In this document: positions 15,061 to 23,062 of the stretch, piece by piece
Position numbering within the stretch: the stretch's first letter is position 1
Layout: the number at the start of each line of letters is the position of its first letter
Assembly (NCBI GenBank): GCA_012970285.1
Contig: JIBW01000002.1
Coordinates: 1,240,001 to 1,304,000 of the forward strand
DNA: 64,000 nt
Direction: 5' to 3'
Source: Bacillaceae bacterium JMAK1
GTDB taxonomy: Bacteria; Bacillota; Bacilli; Bacillales; Marinococcaceae
Notes under the pieces: model-generated
What the model was told of the DNA's origin: nothing
Databases searched by the model: none
What the model saw: the letters and a program-made list of their open reading frames with translations, nothing else
Translations under genes and position numbers: made by a program

Positions 15061-15085
15061 TGGACAAGCCTCTAGAGCTTGTCCA
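15061..15085 (+). terminator. Hairpin after ImmA-like gene
   Basis: GGACAAGC-ctctaga-GCTTGTCC forms a perfect eight-base stem followed by ATTTG. The weak T-run makes termination less certain. It also separates the prophage gene from the sigK fragment transcribed toward it. Confidence 0.55.
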
Positions 15086-15093
15086 TTTGCCAT

Positions 15094-15462
15094 TTAATTA
15101 CGCATCACTACTGTTATAGAGATCTCGTTCTCAATACAACGTGCTGCGTATGTCGCAAGCTTCGTCCCTTTGTTCGGGGAATAGCTTTCAATTCCTTTTA
15201 TCAATCCGATCGTACCGATGGAGATCAAGTCTTCCGTGTCTTCTTTTGTGCTTTCGAATTTCTTAACGATGTGAGCAACGAGTCGTAAATTATGCTCAAT
15301 TAATTTATTGCGGGCGTCTTCATCCCCTTCTTTCATCTTCTCAAGACATTCTTTCTCTTCTTCTTTAGAAAGCGGCTGCGGGAACGCGTGATTTTTCACG
15401 TACGACACGAACATCATTAGTTGCTTAATAAGCAATGCAGCGCCTGCAAGAATTCCAGACAT
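15094..15462 (-). pseudogene. sigK: 5' part of sigK, interrupted by the prophage
   Basis: The ATG at 15460-15462 (GGGAGGG upstream) starts a frame colinear with pro-sigma-K: a 20-residue hydrophobic pro-sequence ending in FVS before [11 protein letters not shown], the [13 protein letters not shown] region and [17 protein letters not shown] of region 2. At Glu-Asn-Glu-Ile (residues 111-114) homology stops; eight unrelated residues follow before TAA. Regions 2.4 to 4.2 are missing. SigK drives late mother-cell transcription in sporulation. In B. subtilis the skin element splits sigK at this point and is excised. CATAAGAT at 15492-15499 is a possible sigma-E -10. Functional only after excision. 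Confidence 0.9.
15118..15132. other. Prophage-sigK junction (attachment site)
   Basis: On the minus strand the codons for Glu-Asn-Glu-Ile read GAGAACGAGATC, and the homologous B. subtilis codons contain the AATGA crossover core (AACGA here). SigK homology ends within this block. GAGATCTC at 15119-15126 is palindromic. The exact core can only be fixed by comparison with the other end, outside the window. Confidence 0.7.
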
Positions 15463-15675
15463 AGTAATCCCTCCCCAAGTCACCTCAAGTCATCTTATGC
15501 AACACACAGCTTGGGTGGTGACACATTTGGGAAAGATGTTTTTCACTTTCTAATGCACGCCTCGTTTGACGTGGGCGTTGTATGTACTTATCCCTGTATG
15601 GACAGGGATATAAGATCATCAGCCAAGTTGTAGCATACCTACTACTGAAAATGCGCACCAAGAAAATGCTCCACT

Positions 15676-15703
15676 CAAAAAGCCCCTTTCATCATTGGGG
15701 CTT
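15676..15703 (-). terminator. Terminator of the beta-propeller gene
   Basis: Minus strand AAGCCCC-(10-base loop)-GGGGCTT followed by TTTGAG, just after the stop of the propeller gene. The 200 bases between it and sigK hold a further perfect stem, ATCCCTGT-atgg-ACAGGGAT (around 15590-15611), of unknown role in the sigK upstream region. Confidence 0.75.
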
Positions 15704-15714
15704 ACTTGTTTCTA

Positions 15715-16710
15715 TTAACATTCGTAATAATAAAGAGTTACCTCTACAGGTTCAACACCAACACCGATCGTTTGAATCTCGGAGAATGTTGATAGATCAA
15801 TTGTTGAAACAGTGTTTTGCTGGCGATTAGTTACATAAGCGATGTTTTGTTCATAATCAACGGCAACATCCCAAGTAAGATTGCTCAATTGGATGCGGTT
15901 TATCACTTCGTTTGTGACCCCATCAATCTCGACTAACTCACCATTAACTAGCGTAACGTATACCTTATTTGTAATAGGATTAACATCAATGCCACGAGGG
16001 CTTGCTTGTACCGGGATCGAGGTTATGAGTGTATTCGTAACCGTATCAATAACTGCAACACTGTTTTCTCCACGAACGGATACATATGCGCGTCTTGTCA
16101 CAGAATTCAAAGTATTTTCTCCCGGACGGCTCCCTAAAACGATTTGATCAATTTCTACAATGCCACTTATAACTGACACATAGTTTGAACCATAAGCTGA
16201 CGCATAGACTAGACCAGAATTAGAATCGATTGCAAATTTAAAAGGACTCACTATAGGAACTCGCCTAACTTCTTCAAATGTCGTTCCATTATAGGTAGCA
16301 ACCACTATACTATCTTCAGATGCAATATAATAATAATTTGAAATCGGGTTGTAGATCACACCAGTAACCAGATCTAAATTAAGTTCAATGATGTTTATAA
16401 TTGTGTCTGTTATAGGGTCAATGATGACGAGTTCATTGCTTAATAAAGAAACAATGACTTGATTCGTATAGGGGTTAACGTATACCTCGAACGGTCTCCC
16501 ATTTAAACCTTCAATCGTGTCAATCACTTGACCCGTAGCTGTATCAATGACACTTATTGAATTACTAAGAGAGTTCGTTACATAAAGCTTGCCACAAATA
16601 GACGGCACTGGTGGTTCTGGCGTCGGTGTTGGCCACGGTTGTGGCGTTAACCCCGGTCCGTTGATTAAGTTATTATTAATTTCAATTCTTTTGCAACGGT
16701 TATTTGGCAT
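15715..16710 (-). CDS. YVTN-repeat beta-propeller protein
   Basis: 331 residues from the ATG at 16708-16710, with AGGAGGTGAAAGC upstream. After a short Pro/Thr linker (TPQPWPTPTPEPP) come about seven repeats of the pattern LYVTN..SNSISVID..TG.VI..I, a YncE-like seven-bladed propeller. There is no signal peptide; single Cys residues near both ends could crosslink. Similar proteins occur on spore or cell surfaces, and the neighbour sigK hints at sporulation, but this is inference. An in-frame extension to 16806 overlaps the upstream small ORF and lacks a good ribosome site. Confidence 0.7.
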   Translation of the reverse strand: MPNNRCKRIEINNNLINGPGLTPQPWPTPTPEPPVPSICGKLYVTNSLSNSISVIDTATGQVIDTIEGLNGRPFEVYVNPYTNQVIVSLLSNELVIIDPITDTIINIIELNLDLVTGVIYNPISNYYYIASEDSIVVATYNGTTFEEVRRVPIVSPFKFAIDSNSGLVYASAYGSNYVSVISGIVEIDQIVLGSRPGENTLNSVTRRAYVSVRGENSVAVIDTVTNTLITSIPVQASPRGIDVNPITNKVYVTLVNGELVEIDGVTNEVINRIQLSNLTWDVAVDYEQNIAYVTNRQQNTVSTIDLSTFSEIQTIGVGVEPVEVTLYYYEC

Positions 16711-16802
16711 GCTTTCACCTCCTGCGACATGCTTTCTACTTAGCGTATGCACGTTTTCTTGCTTGAGGTGGTCAAATCCCTTACGGCATGTCACCATTTT
16801 AC

Positions 16803-16964
16803 TCATTCTTCTTCAATTACAATTTCCCTACGACTAGTTACCTCAACAATCTCCACGATCTCTTTGTACATTTCTTGATCTAATTTTTGATAAAATAACG
16901 TCTCCACGTCTTTAACGTCTGTTGATTCTGTCACTATGTTTAGCTTTCTAAACTTTCGATCCAA
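16803..16964 (-). CDS. Possible small acidic protein or decayed gene, 53 aa
   Basis: A minus-strand frame is open from about 17010 to TGA 16803-16805 and encodes LDRKFRKLNIVTESTDV... ending in EIVEIVEVTSRREIVIEEE. Only a TTG at 16964 or a later GTG can start it; the good AGAGGGGCGG site at about 16990 has no start codon at the proper distance, and a stop closes the frame upstream. It may be a truncated gene. The rest of 16711-17110 shows nothing else I can support. Confidence 0.3.
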   Translation of the reverse strand: MDRKFRKLNIVTESTDVKDVETLFYQKLDQEMYKEIVEIVEVTSRREIVIEEE

Positions 16965-17110
16965 ACCGATCCATATAACGAGATGGACCGCCCCTCTTAC
17001 TAATACATGCTATTCAAATGGTCATTCTGTAATTTATTTATAAATCCTCTTTTCCATATCATTAAGCCCTCTCTTGCGTAATTAATTGTCCGATCAATCC
17101 GTTTTACGCA

Positions 17111-17707
17111 TCAAAATTCATTCACAAGTATTTCGACGACTTTCAATTTTACTCGATCATCGAGCTCACGGAACCCTGGTAATGCACTTACGGTTGCAAT
17201 CACTTGCAATGTCTCAACTTCAATTCGGTGTTCGCGGTAACTATGGACAAGGAAATTTATTAAGTCTTGATGTAAGTCTAGATTGCGAATCCATTTATCT
17301 GACGGTTTTCCTTTAACTTTGTTCGTTAAATACAACGTCTTTAACTGGGCATCTTTCTCTTCTTGAGCGGCATCCAACCAATTAACAATTAACTGAATCA
17401 TCGTGTTTTTACTTAGAGATTTAGAATTTAGACCGAGCAACAACTGACGCAACAATCGGTTTCCTGTACTCGTTAATGGAAAAATTAAGCATTGTACGCT
17501 AGTAATTCCGAGTAGCTGCAATGCTTCGTAACGGCGATGACCGTCAACGAGGATATAATCGTGCTCATTAGCTTTTTCAACAATCAAGGGTGTTACAATC
17601 CCTGTTAGCTGTATGCTTTCGACTAGCGTCTCTATATTCGCTTGTGAGCGAACTTGCAGTTCTAATGAAATGTCGTCTAATAATACGTCATTACAATATG
17701 AATTCAT
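17111..17707 (-). CDS. ParB/Srx-fold nuclease-domain protein, orphan
   Basis: 198 residues. The N-terminal 90 residues follow the ParB core: ESIQLTGIVTPLIVEK, then YILVDGHRRYEALQLLG, with the GHRR CTP/DNA motif intact. The middle and C-terminal parts are helical and lack a clear ParB HTH. It is not the chromosomal ParB (no parA neighbour). ATG start behind AGGAGGAAG. It could be a plasmid- or phage-derived regulator, or a sporulation-linked ParB-like protein; neither is supported beyond fold. Confidence 0.65.
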   Translation of the reverse strand: MNSYCNDVLLDDISLELQVRSQANIETLVESIQLTGIVTPLIVEKANEHDYILVDGHRRYEALQLLGITSVQCLIFPLTSTGNRLLRQLLLGLNSKSLSKNTMIQLIVNWLDAAQEEKDAQLKTLYLTNKVKGKPSDKWIRNLDLHQDLINFLVHSYREHRIEVETLQVIATVSALPGFRELDDRVKLKVVEILVNEF

Positions 17708-17838
17708 TCTTCTTCCTCCTTGATCTACCGTGTATAAACTTATGCACGAACGGACGGAGGATATTCGGTAACTACCAAATCTATTAAGAGAGTTTTTGAA
17801 AGTTGACGAAAATTTTATTTCGACTTTCTAAATAACCG

Positions 17839-17867
17839 TTGTCATGTAGCACCTCTTCTTTTAAAAT
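17839..17867 (+). promoter_or_regulatory. Sigma-A-type promoter of the S9 peptidase gene
   Basis: TTGTCA (17839-17844) and TAAAAT (17862-17867) are spaced by 17 bases, about 45 bases before the ATG of the peptidase gene. Good match to consensus. Confidence 0.5.
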
Positions 17868-17912
17868 GAGAACTAGTGTGAATTGACTTTATATTTGAAG
17901 GGGACATGATAA

Positions 17913-19904
17913 ATGGAAAAGCGAGCACTTACAATTAATGATTTGTCAGAATTAAAACGTATTTCTGACGTTCAACTTCATCCAGATGGCACTCAATACA
18001 TATATGTACAAACCTCTGTTAACGAACAAGAATCTTACAATAGTCATTTATACGTAGGACAATTGCAAGAACGAGCAATTAGCCATGCGTGGACATTTGG
18101 TGATGTTAAAGATCATAGCCCCCGCTACTCACCAGATGGAAAGTCTGTTGTTTTCCTATCAAACCGTAGTGGTACGTCCCAGCTATGGATGATGCCGACA
18201 ACGGGTGGTGAGCCCCAACAACTAACGTTCTTACGTCACGGTGCCGGTGCACCGCTTTGGTCCCCTGACGGTCAACAGCTCTTATTCAGTGCACCTGTTG
18301 CAGCAGGTACAATCGTCTATAACGAAGGTGAACGTACAAAAGAAGAGAAAAAAGAAGTGCTAGAGAAGAAAGCAAAAGAACCTCTTCGCGTAACAAGACT
18401 AAAATACAAATCAGATGCAAAAGGCTTTCATGATGATACGGTTCTGCAATTGTTCTTATACACCGTTGATACGAGAGAAACTACGCAACTAACAAAAGAG
18501 GATTACGACCGTAATGCAAGTAGCTGGCACCCGAACGGGAACATCATTAGCTACACAGCCAATCGTTACAGCGACCATGAGCTCGTCAGTGACGTCTATC
18601 AGCTTGATTTAGAAACCCATAAGAGTGAGCAAGTAACAGACGGAAAAGGGACATACGGCCTCCCTTCTTGGTCAAGCGATGGGCAATCGTTCGCTTACGT
18701 CGGCAATACGAAAACTCATGCAGGTGCGACTCAAAACGAACTATATGTCCTTAAAGACGGCACCACAGTAAATCTTACACAAGACTATGACATGCAGTTC
18801 CCTGATAGTATGATTTCTGATTTTAATAGTGGCAGTAGTAGTCCAGGGTTCCTTTGGAAAACCAACGACACATTGTACATTACAGCGAGTAGTAACGGCC
18901 GAACAGGACTATACGTCATTGACGTAAACCAATCGTTACAGCCCGTATTTTTAGAAGATGCACACGTCTTTGATTTTCATTACAATCACAAACAAGATGA
19001 GCTCATAGCAGGTATTAGTTTCCCTACCGAACCTGGTGATTACTACCTTCTAAGTGAAGAAGCACCTAAGCGATTAACAGAGATTAATCAATCACTCCTT
19101 GAAAACATACAGCTTGCAGAGCCGACAACACTCTCCTTCACCGCTCATGATGGGACAACAATTGAAGGCTGGCTCTTAAAACCATACGATTTCAAAGAAG
19201 GAGAAAAATACCCACTCATTACAGAAATCCATGGTGGTCCGCATGCGATGTACGGCTATGCCTTTTTTCACGAATTACAAGCCCTTGCAGGAAAAGGATA
19301 CGGTGTACTGTATACGAACCCTCGCGGAAGTTATGGCTATGGTCAAACGTTTGTGGATCTCGTTCGAGGAGATTACGGTGGCGATGACTACCGAGACATT
19401 ATGTCCGCCGTCGATCAAACGATCGAGTCATTCAATTGGATTGATGTGGACCGCCTCGGCGTTACAGGGGGAAGCTATGGTGGCTTTATGACGAACTGGA
19501 TTGTCACGAAGACAAACCGCTTTAAAGCAGCCGTTACCCAGCGCTCAATCTCTAACTGGCTTAGCTTCTACGGTGTGAGTGATATTGGATTTTACTTTAC
19601 AGAGTGGGAAATTGGCGCGCACTTATATGAAGACCCAGAAAAACTGTGGAATCATTCTCCGTTAAAGTATGCTAAAGACGTGGAAACCCCACTCCTTATC
19701 TTACACGGAGAACTTGATTATCGTTGCCCGATTGAACAAGCGGAACAATGGTTTATTACACTTAAACATCTCGGTAAGGAAACGGAATTTGTTCGCTTCC
19801 CTAATGCTAATCACGAATTAAGTCGTAGTGGCCCTCCAACGTTACGTAAAAAAAGACTCGAAGAAATCGTCATGTGGTTTGAAAAATACGTTAAAAACGC
19901 ATAA
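17913..19904 (+). CDS. S9-family peptidase, acylaminoacyl-peptidase type (YuxL-like)
   Basis: 663 residues. The first 390 hold WD40-like/TolB propeller repeats (HSPRYSPDGKSVVFLSNRSG, APLWSPDGQQLLFS, PSWSSDGQSFAYVG). The C-terminal alpha/beta hydrolase has the nucleophile in GGSYGGF (Ser521), Asp602 in HGELDYRCP and His634 in ANHELSRSG. No signal peptide, so cytoplasmic. It should cleave short or N-acylated peptides that enter through the propeller. GAAGGGGAC precedes the ATG. It is a single-gene unit between its own promoter and a strong terminator. Confidence 0.9.
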   Translation: MEKRALTINDLSELKRISDVQLHPDGTQYIYVQTSVNEQESYNSHLYVGQLQERAISHAWTFGDVKDHSPRYSPDGKSVVFLSNRSGTSQLWMMPTTGGEPQQLTFLRHGAGAPLWSPDGQQLLFSAPVAAGTIVYNEGERTKEEKKEVLEKKAKEPLRVTRLKYKSDAKGFHDDTVLQLFLYTVDTRETTQLTKEDYDRNASSWHPNGNIISYTANRYSDHELVSDVYQLDLETHKSEQVTDGKGTYGLPSWSSDGQSFAYVGNTKTHAGATQNELYVLKDGTTVNLTQDYDMQFPDSMISDFNSGSSSPGFLWKTNDTLYITASSNGRTGLYVIDVNQSLQPVFLEDAHVFDFHYNHKQDELIAGISFPTEPGDYYLLSEEAPKRLTEINQSLLENIQLAEPTTLSFTAHDGTTIEGWLLKPYDFKEGEKYPLITEIHGGPHAMYGYAFFHELQALAGKGYGVLYTNPRGSYGYGQTFVDLVRGDYGGDDYRDIMSAVDQTIESFNWIDVDRLGVTGGSYGGFMTNWIVTKTNRFKAAVTQRSISNWLSFYGVSDIGFYFTEWEIGAHLYEDPEKLWNHSPLKYAKDVETPLLILHGELDYRCPIEQAEQWFITLKHLGKETEFVRFPNANHELSRSGPPTLRKKRLEEIVMWFEKYVKNA

Positions 19905-19913
19905 CATAGAAGT

Positions 19914-19950
19914 ACGGTGCGCATGCATGTTGCATGACGCACCGTATTTA
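19914..19950 (+). terminator. Terminator of the S9 peptidase gene
   Basis: ACGGTGCG and CGCACCGT (19914-19921 and 19938-19945) form an eight-base stem with a palindromic GCATGCATG loop, followed by ATTTATTTG. Confidence 0.7.
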
Positions 19951-19998
19951 TTTGAACGACTAAACTTGCATAGGTTTATGATGAAAGGGCTGACTTTA

Positions 19999-20604
19999 GT
20001 GGACGAAATGATCAATTACAACGCGCTGCGAAAGCGCCTTCCTGGTGTCATTGGAGAAGACACCGCACGTAAGTTTGCGGTTGCTTTACCAATTATGCAC
20101 GTGAATGGTGAGCCTTCTTTGCTCTTTCAAGTTCGCAGTCAAAAAATGCGCCAACAACCTGGAGACATCTGTTTTCCCGGAGGAAAAATGGAATTGTCAG
20201 ATTTAACGTCACGTGAAGCGGCGGTACGTGAATTAAGTGAAGAAACAGGGATTCCAAGAGCAAAAGCCGCACACATCGGTGAGTTGGACCGTTGGTTGAC
20301 CGCGTACGGGATTGTCGTCTACCCCCATGTGTTTATGATTGATGATGTCACATTAGCCCCTAACGAAGAAGTTGCAGAACTGTTCACCGTTCCAATTGCA
20401 AGCCTTCGAAATCAACACCCAGATCAAATTATCATTCCAATTACACCAGATCCACCCGACGACTTCCCTTACGAAAAAATCGCCGGCGGACGAGACTATC
20501 AATTTCGTAAATCATCCATTCCGGAACTTTTCTACGAATATGAAGGTCGTCATATTTGGGGACTAACCGCCCGGATTCTACAACACTTCTTAAAAATAAC
20601 GTAA
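19999..20604 (+). CDS. Nudix hydrolase, CoA diphosphatase type
   Basis: About 201 residues from the GTG at 19999 (AAAGGG nine bases upstream; ATG 20008 is an alternative). The Nudix box reads GGKMELSDLTSREAAVRELSEETG, and the preceding RSQ..MRQQPGDICFPGG matches the UPF0035 CoA-pyrophosphatase signature. It should hydrolyse CoA or its derivatives to phosphopantetheine and 3',5'-ADP using divalent metal. The long upstream frame overlapping the peptidase gene is not used. Confidence 0.85.
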   Translation: MDEMINYNALRKRLPGVIGEDTARKFAVALPIMHVNGEPSLLFQVRSQKMRQQPGDICFPGGKMELSDLTSREAAVRELSEETGIPRAKAAHIGELDRWLTAYGIVVYPHVFMIDDVTLAPNEEVAELFTVPIASLRNQHPDQIIIPITPDPPDDFPYEKIAGGRDYQFRKSSIPELFYEYEGRHIWGLTARILQHFLKIT

Positions 20605-20640
20605 GACCTAACCCACGTGAATGGATTAGGTCTTATTGTA
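20603..20640. terminator. Bidirectional terminator between Nudix gene and yrhC
   Basis: AAGACCTAACCC and GGATTAGGTCTT form a stem of about eleven pairs, flanked by A-rich and T-rich runs on both sides; it lies between convergent genes. Confidence 0.7.
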
Positions 20641-20653
20641 TGAGTGAAAAGCT

Positions 20654-20887
20654 CTATTGCTGATTTTCTTTATCTAATTGACTTTGAAAGCGACGACTCG
20701 CGACCATACATAGAATCGCTCCTGCGAGTGCGGTCATCCATAATGTCATACCTGGTAACGTTCGCATTTGCTCTGACGGTTCAGGTAACAAAAACCCAAC
20801 CGATAAAAACAATGCTAGCATCAGAAAAATCATCGCGAAGCGTTGATAATCTTTAATTCGAACTGTTTTACGATCCGTTTGCTTCAT
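20654..20887 (-). CDS. yrhC: YrhC-like small membrane protein
   Basis: 77 residues with two membrane helices (about 17-34 and 48-64) and basic ends (KQTDRKTVRIKDYQRF). Length, topology and position next to mtnN match B. subtilis YrhC, whose role is unknown. The cysteine-conversion genes mccA and mccB that accompany it in B. subtilis are absent here. ATG start with GGAGGG upstream. Confidence 0.65.
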   Translation of the reverse strand: MKQTDRKTVRIKDYQRFAMIFLMLALFLSVGFLLPEPSEQMRTLPGMTLWMTALAGAILCMVASRRFQSQLDKENQQ

Positions 20888-20951
20888 CGATTAGCCCTCC
20901 TTGCATGTCACTATCATTCTAGCATGCAACGAGTCACGTTTTATCAGGTAA

Positions 20952-21644
20952 TTATTGCAAATCTTGAATGATCGTCTGTACAAGATCAGCAGAGATTTTG
21001 GCTGTTGTATCTAAGAACGATTCATACGAGTGAATCGCCTCATCCCCTGCAATGTCGCTTAGTGCACGAATAATGAGGAACGGACAACCGAAACGGTGCG
21101 CAACTTGTGCAATCGCTCCTGCTTCCATTTCTGTACATAGTGCATCAGGAAACGCTTCTTTAATTGTCGCAATTCGTTCTTCATCGTTCATAAACGAGTC
21201 TCCAGATAATACGAGTCCAGACTTCACGTCAATTCGGTTTTTCTTCGCAGCAGCGAGTACCGCTTCATGGGTCTTCTCGTCTGCTTTATAGGCAGCTGGC
21301 ATGGCTGGCACTTGCCCGAATTCGTAACCAAAGACCGTAGCATCAACGTCATTGTAACGAACTTCAGTAGAAATCACTAAATCACCAACACTCATCGTTT
21401 GATCCAAGCCACCGGCTACCCCGCTGTTCACAACGACGTTAGGCTTATACAACTCAATCATCAATGTTGTGCCGATTGCAGCATTTACTTTCCCGATTCC
21501 TGATTGCATGAGAATGATTTCTTTACCGTATAAATTACCTTCATAAAAATAACAACCTGCAATTTCTTTTTCCTTGCGATTCTCTAAATTAGCGGCAATT
21601 GTACGTACTTCTTCTTCCATCGCTCCGATAATTCCGATTTTCAC
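20952..21644 (-). CDS. mtnN: 5'-methylthioadenosine/S-adenosylhomocysteine nucleosidase
   Basis: 230 residues from the GTG at 21642-21644 (VKIGIIGAMEEEV), the family start; AGAGAGG lies at the right distance, while the ATG at 21653 is too near. SGIGKVNAA, NSGVAGGL and a C-terminal CTEMEAGAIAQVAHRFGCPFLIIRALSD motif with catalytic Asp are intact. It cleaves adenine from MTA and SAH in methionine salvage and the activated methyl cycle. Confidence 0.95.
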   Translation of the reverse strand: MKIGIIGAMEEEVRTIAANLENRKEKEIAGCYFYEGNLYGKEIILMQSGIGKVNAAIGTTLMIELYKPNVVVNSGVAGGLDQTMSVGDLVISTEVRYNDVDATVFGYEFGQVPAMPAAYKADEKTHEAVLAAAKKNRIDVKSGLVLSGDSFMNDEERIATIKEAFPDALCTEMEAGAIAQVAHRFGCPFLIIRALSDIAGDEAIHSYESFLDTTAKISADLVQTIIQDLQ

Positions 21645-21689
21645 ACTGTCCATCCTCTCTTATTAAGAACATGTATGTATACCTTAAAA

Positions 21690-21720
21690 TTGCCTGGAAT
21701 TGTCATACAATTCCAGGCAT
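21690..21720 (-). terminator. Terminator of the yrrS gene
   Basis: GCCTGGAATTGT and ACAATTCCAGGC form a twelve-base perfect stem around a three-base loop, followed on the minus strand by AATTTTAA. It ends the yrrS transcript ahead of mtnN. Confidence 0.7.
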
Positions 21721-21725
21721 CTCTA

Positions 21726-22340
21726 TTATCCGATTGAAACATCCAATGGCATCCAGCCTTCACCTTCTACCCATTCCATCTCAACCTCATATTGAACCCC
21801 TTCATAGAAAATACGACCAAGAGCTTGACCAACACCACCATTATTCTCAATGCGATCAAGATAATCCCAATCTGACTCAGGAATCCCTGTTGCATACTCA
21901 ATTGCGCGCATCATTTCAGAACGGTTTTGTGTACCTTCAGTAAAGGTAAAATCAAGAGATTCTTGTTCTGTACCTACTGGCTCAAAATTGCCGTCTTCAG
22001 GAGGTCCAAGCGGTGCGTTGTTATCACTATCATTTTCCTCAACGTCTTCACTTACCTCGTCTTCTTCAATCGGCTCTGTTAACTCTTCTTCAGAAAGCTC
22101 CTCTTCAGAGTCACTCTCTTCTTCTATTGCATCGTCGTTCTCCTCATCGTCGGTTTCGACTTGTTCAGGTGCTGGTTCTTCTTCGTCTGCGACTTCGTCG
22201 CTACTAGAAAAGAGCAAATGATACATAAAAAAGCCAATAAGGACAACAACTACACCGATCGACACATTCATAATCCGGTTCATCGTACGTTTCTTTCTTA
22301 AGTCGTTTCGACTACTACGGTACTCGTTTTGTTCATCCAT
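21726..22340 (-). CDS. yrrS: YrrS-family (DUF1510) membrane-anchored protein
   Basis: 204 residues: a basic cytoplasmic N-terminus (RSSRNDLRKKRTMN), one membrane helix at about 25-45 (VSIGVVVVLIGFFMYHLLF), a very acidic linker of about 70 residues, and a C-terminal domain (about 120-204) with WDYLDRIENNGGVGQALG. This is the layout of DUF1510/YrrS, found next to greA and mtnN in Bacillus; in B. subtilis it is linked to a forespore penicillin-binding protein gene. The penicillin-binding neighbour is absent here. Confidence 0.8.
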   Translation of the reverse strand: MDEQNEYRSSRNDLRKKRTMNRIMNVSIGVVVVLIGFFMYHLLFSSSDEVADEEEPAPEQVETDDEENDDAIEEESDSEEELSEEELTEPIEEDEVSEDVEENDSDNNAPLGPPEDGNFEPVGTEQESLDFTFTEGTQNRSEMMRAIEYATGIPESDWDYLDRIENNGGVGQALGRIFYEGVQYEVEMEWVEGEGWMPLDVSIG

Positions 22341-22452
22341 TGAGCAATCACCTTCATTACATTGTTTCGTTGATTACGAAAAGCAATTCATGTTCTCTTC
22401 TACTATAAAGGATTTGTCAATCAGATGATAGAGTCATTTGTCGGAATTTGAA

Positions 22453-22926
22453 CTATTGAATGTTAATAATCTCAACTTCCATGTCGCCACCAGGTGTCGA
22501 GACGTTCGCTACGTCTCCGACACGCTTGCCGAGTAGGCTTTGTGCCATCGGTGAATCATTCGAAATCTTACCTTCTAAAGGATCCGATTCCGCACTTCCT
22601 ACGATCGTATACACTTCTTCATCACCATCAGGAAGTTCTTTAAACGTTACAGACTTTCCTAGTGACACTTCATCGTTATTGCCATCATCTTCAATGATGA
22701 CAGAGTTGCGAATCATGTTCTCAATTTGGTTAATTCTACCCTCAATAAAGGCTTGGTCTTCTTTGGCTGTATCATACTCGGAGTTCTCCGATAAATCACC
22801 AAAATCACGAGCCAATTTAATACGTTCTACAACTTCTTGGCGTCTTGTTGTCTTAAGATGCTCAAGTTCATCTTCTAACTTTTGTAAACCTTCTTCTGTC
22901 ATATAGTACTTCTTATCCTCTGCCAT
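22453..22926 (-). CDS. greA: Transcription elongation factor GreA
   Basis: 157 residues from the ATG at 22924-22926 ([13 protein letters not shown]), GGAG eight bases upstream. The N-terminal coiled coil carries the acidic tip [18 protein letters not shown], which reaches into the RNA polymerase secondary channel to stimulate cleavage of backtracked RNA. The C-terminal FKBP-like domain (about 80-157) with [19 protein letters not shown] is intact. Confidence 0.95.
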   Translation of the reverse strand: MAEDKKYYMTEEGLQKLEDELEHLKTTRRQEVVERIKLARDFGDLSENSEYDTAKEDQAFIEGRINQIENMIRNSVIIEDDGNNDEVSLGKSVTFKELPDGDEEVYTIVGSAESDPLEGKISNDSPMAQSLLGKRVGDVANVSTPGGDMEVEIINIQ

Positions 22927-23062
22927 GCCTTTCACTCCTCTAAATCTTTAAGAAGAACGTGACTCTTCTCTTATTTTATATGAATTTTATCATACGCATT
23001 CTATTACGAAAATACAATTGCTTTGCAATAATTTACCAGTGGACACCAATAAAAATACATGC

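Larger units (their letters stand above)
1..15122. mobile_element. Skin-type prophage inserted in sigK (partial, left end outside window)
   Basis: This block holds phage replication, recombination and lysogeny genes and ends exactly where the SigK reading frame is broken. Early genes run leftward from a divergent control region at 11.55-11.70 kb; lysogeny and cargo genes run rightward to the sigK junction. The order seen from sigK (ImmA/IrrE-like, repressor, HTH protein, RecT, replication initiator, DnaC-type loader) parallels the B. subtilis skin element. Late genes, the recombinase and the other attachment site are not in the window. Prophage identity is seen directly; excision during sporulation is inference. 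Confidence 0.9.

Noticed and set aside
15585-15615. Terminator or phage attachment hairpin upstream of sigK
   Set aside because: ATCCCTGT-atgg-ACAGGGAT is a clear stem but has no T-run and SigK homology breaks elsewhere, so I give it no role.
19828-19998. Upstream extension of the Nudix protein
   Set aside because: It overlaps the peptidase gene end and crosses its terminator hairpin; Nudix homology begins after the GTG at 19999.
21988-22221. Serine-rich plus-strand frame opposite yrrS
   Set aside because: It is the mirror of the Asp/Glu linker codons of yrrS; the same effect gives the Ser-rich frames opposite greA and yrzB.
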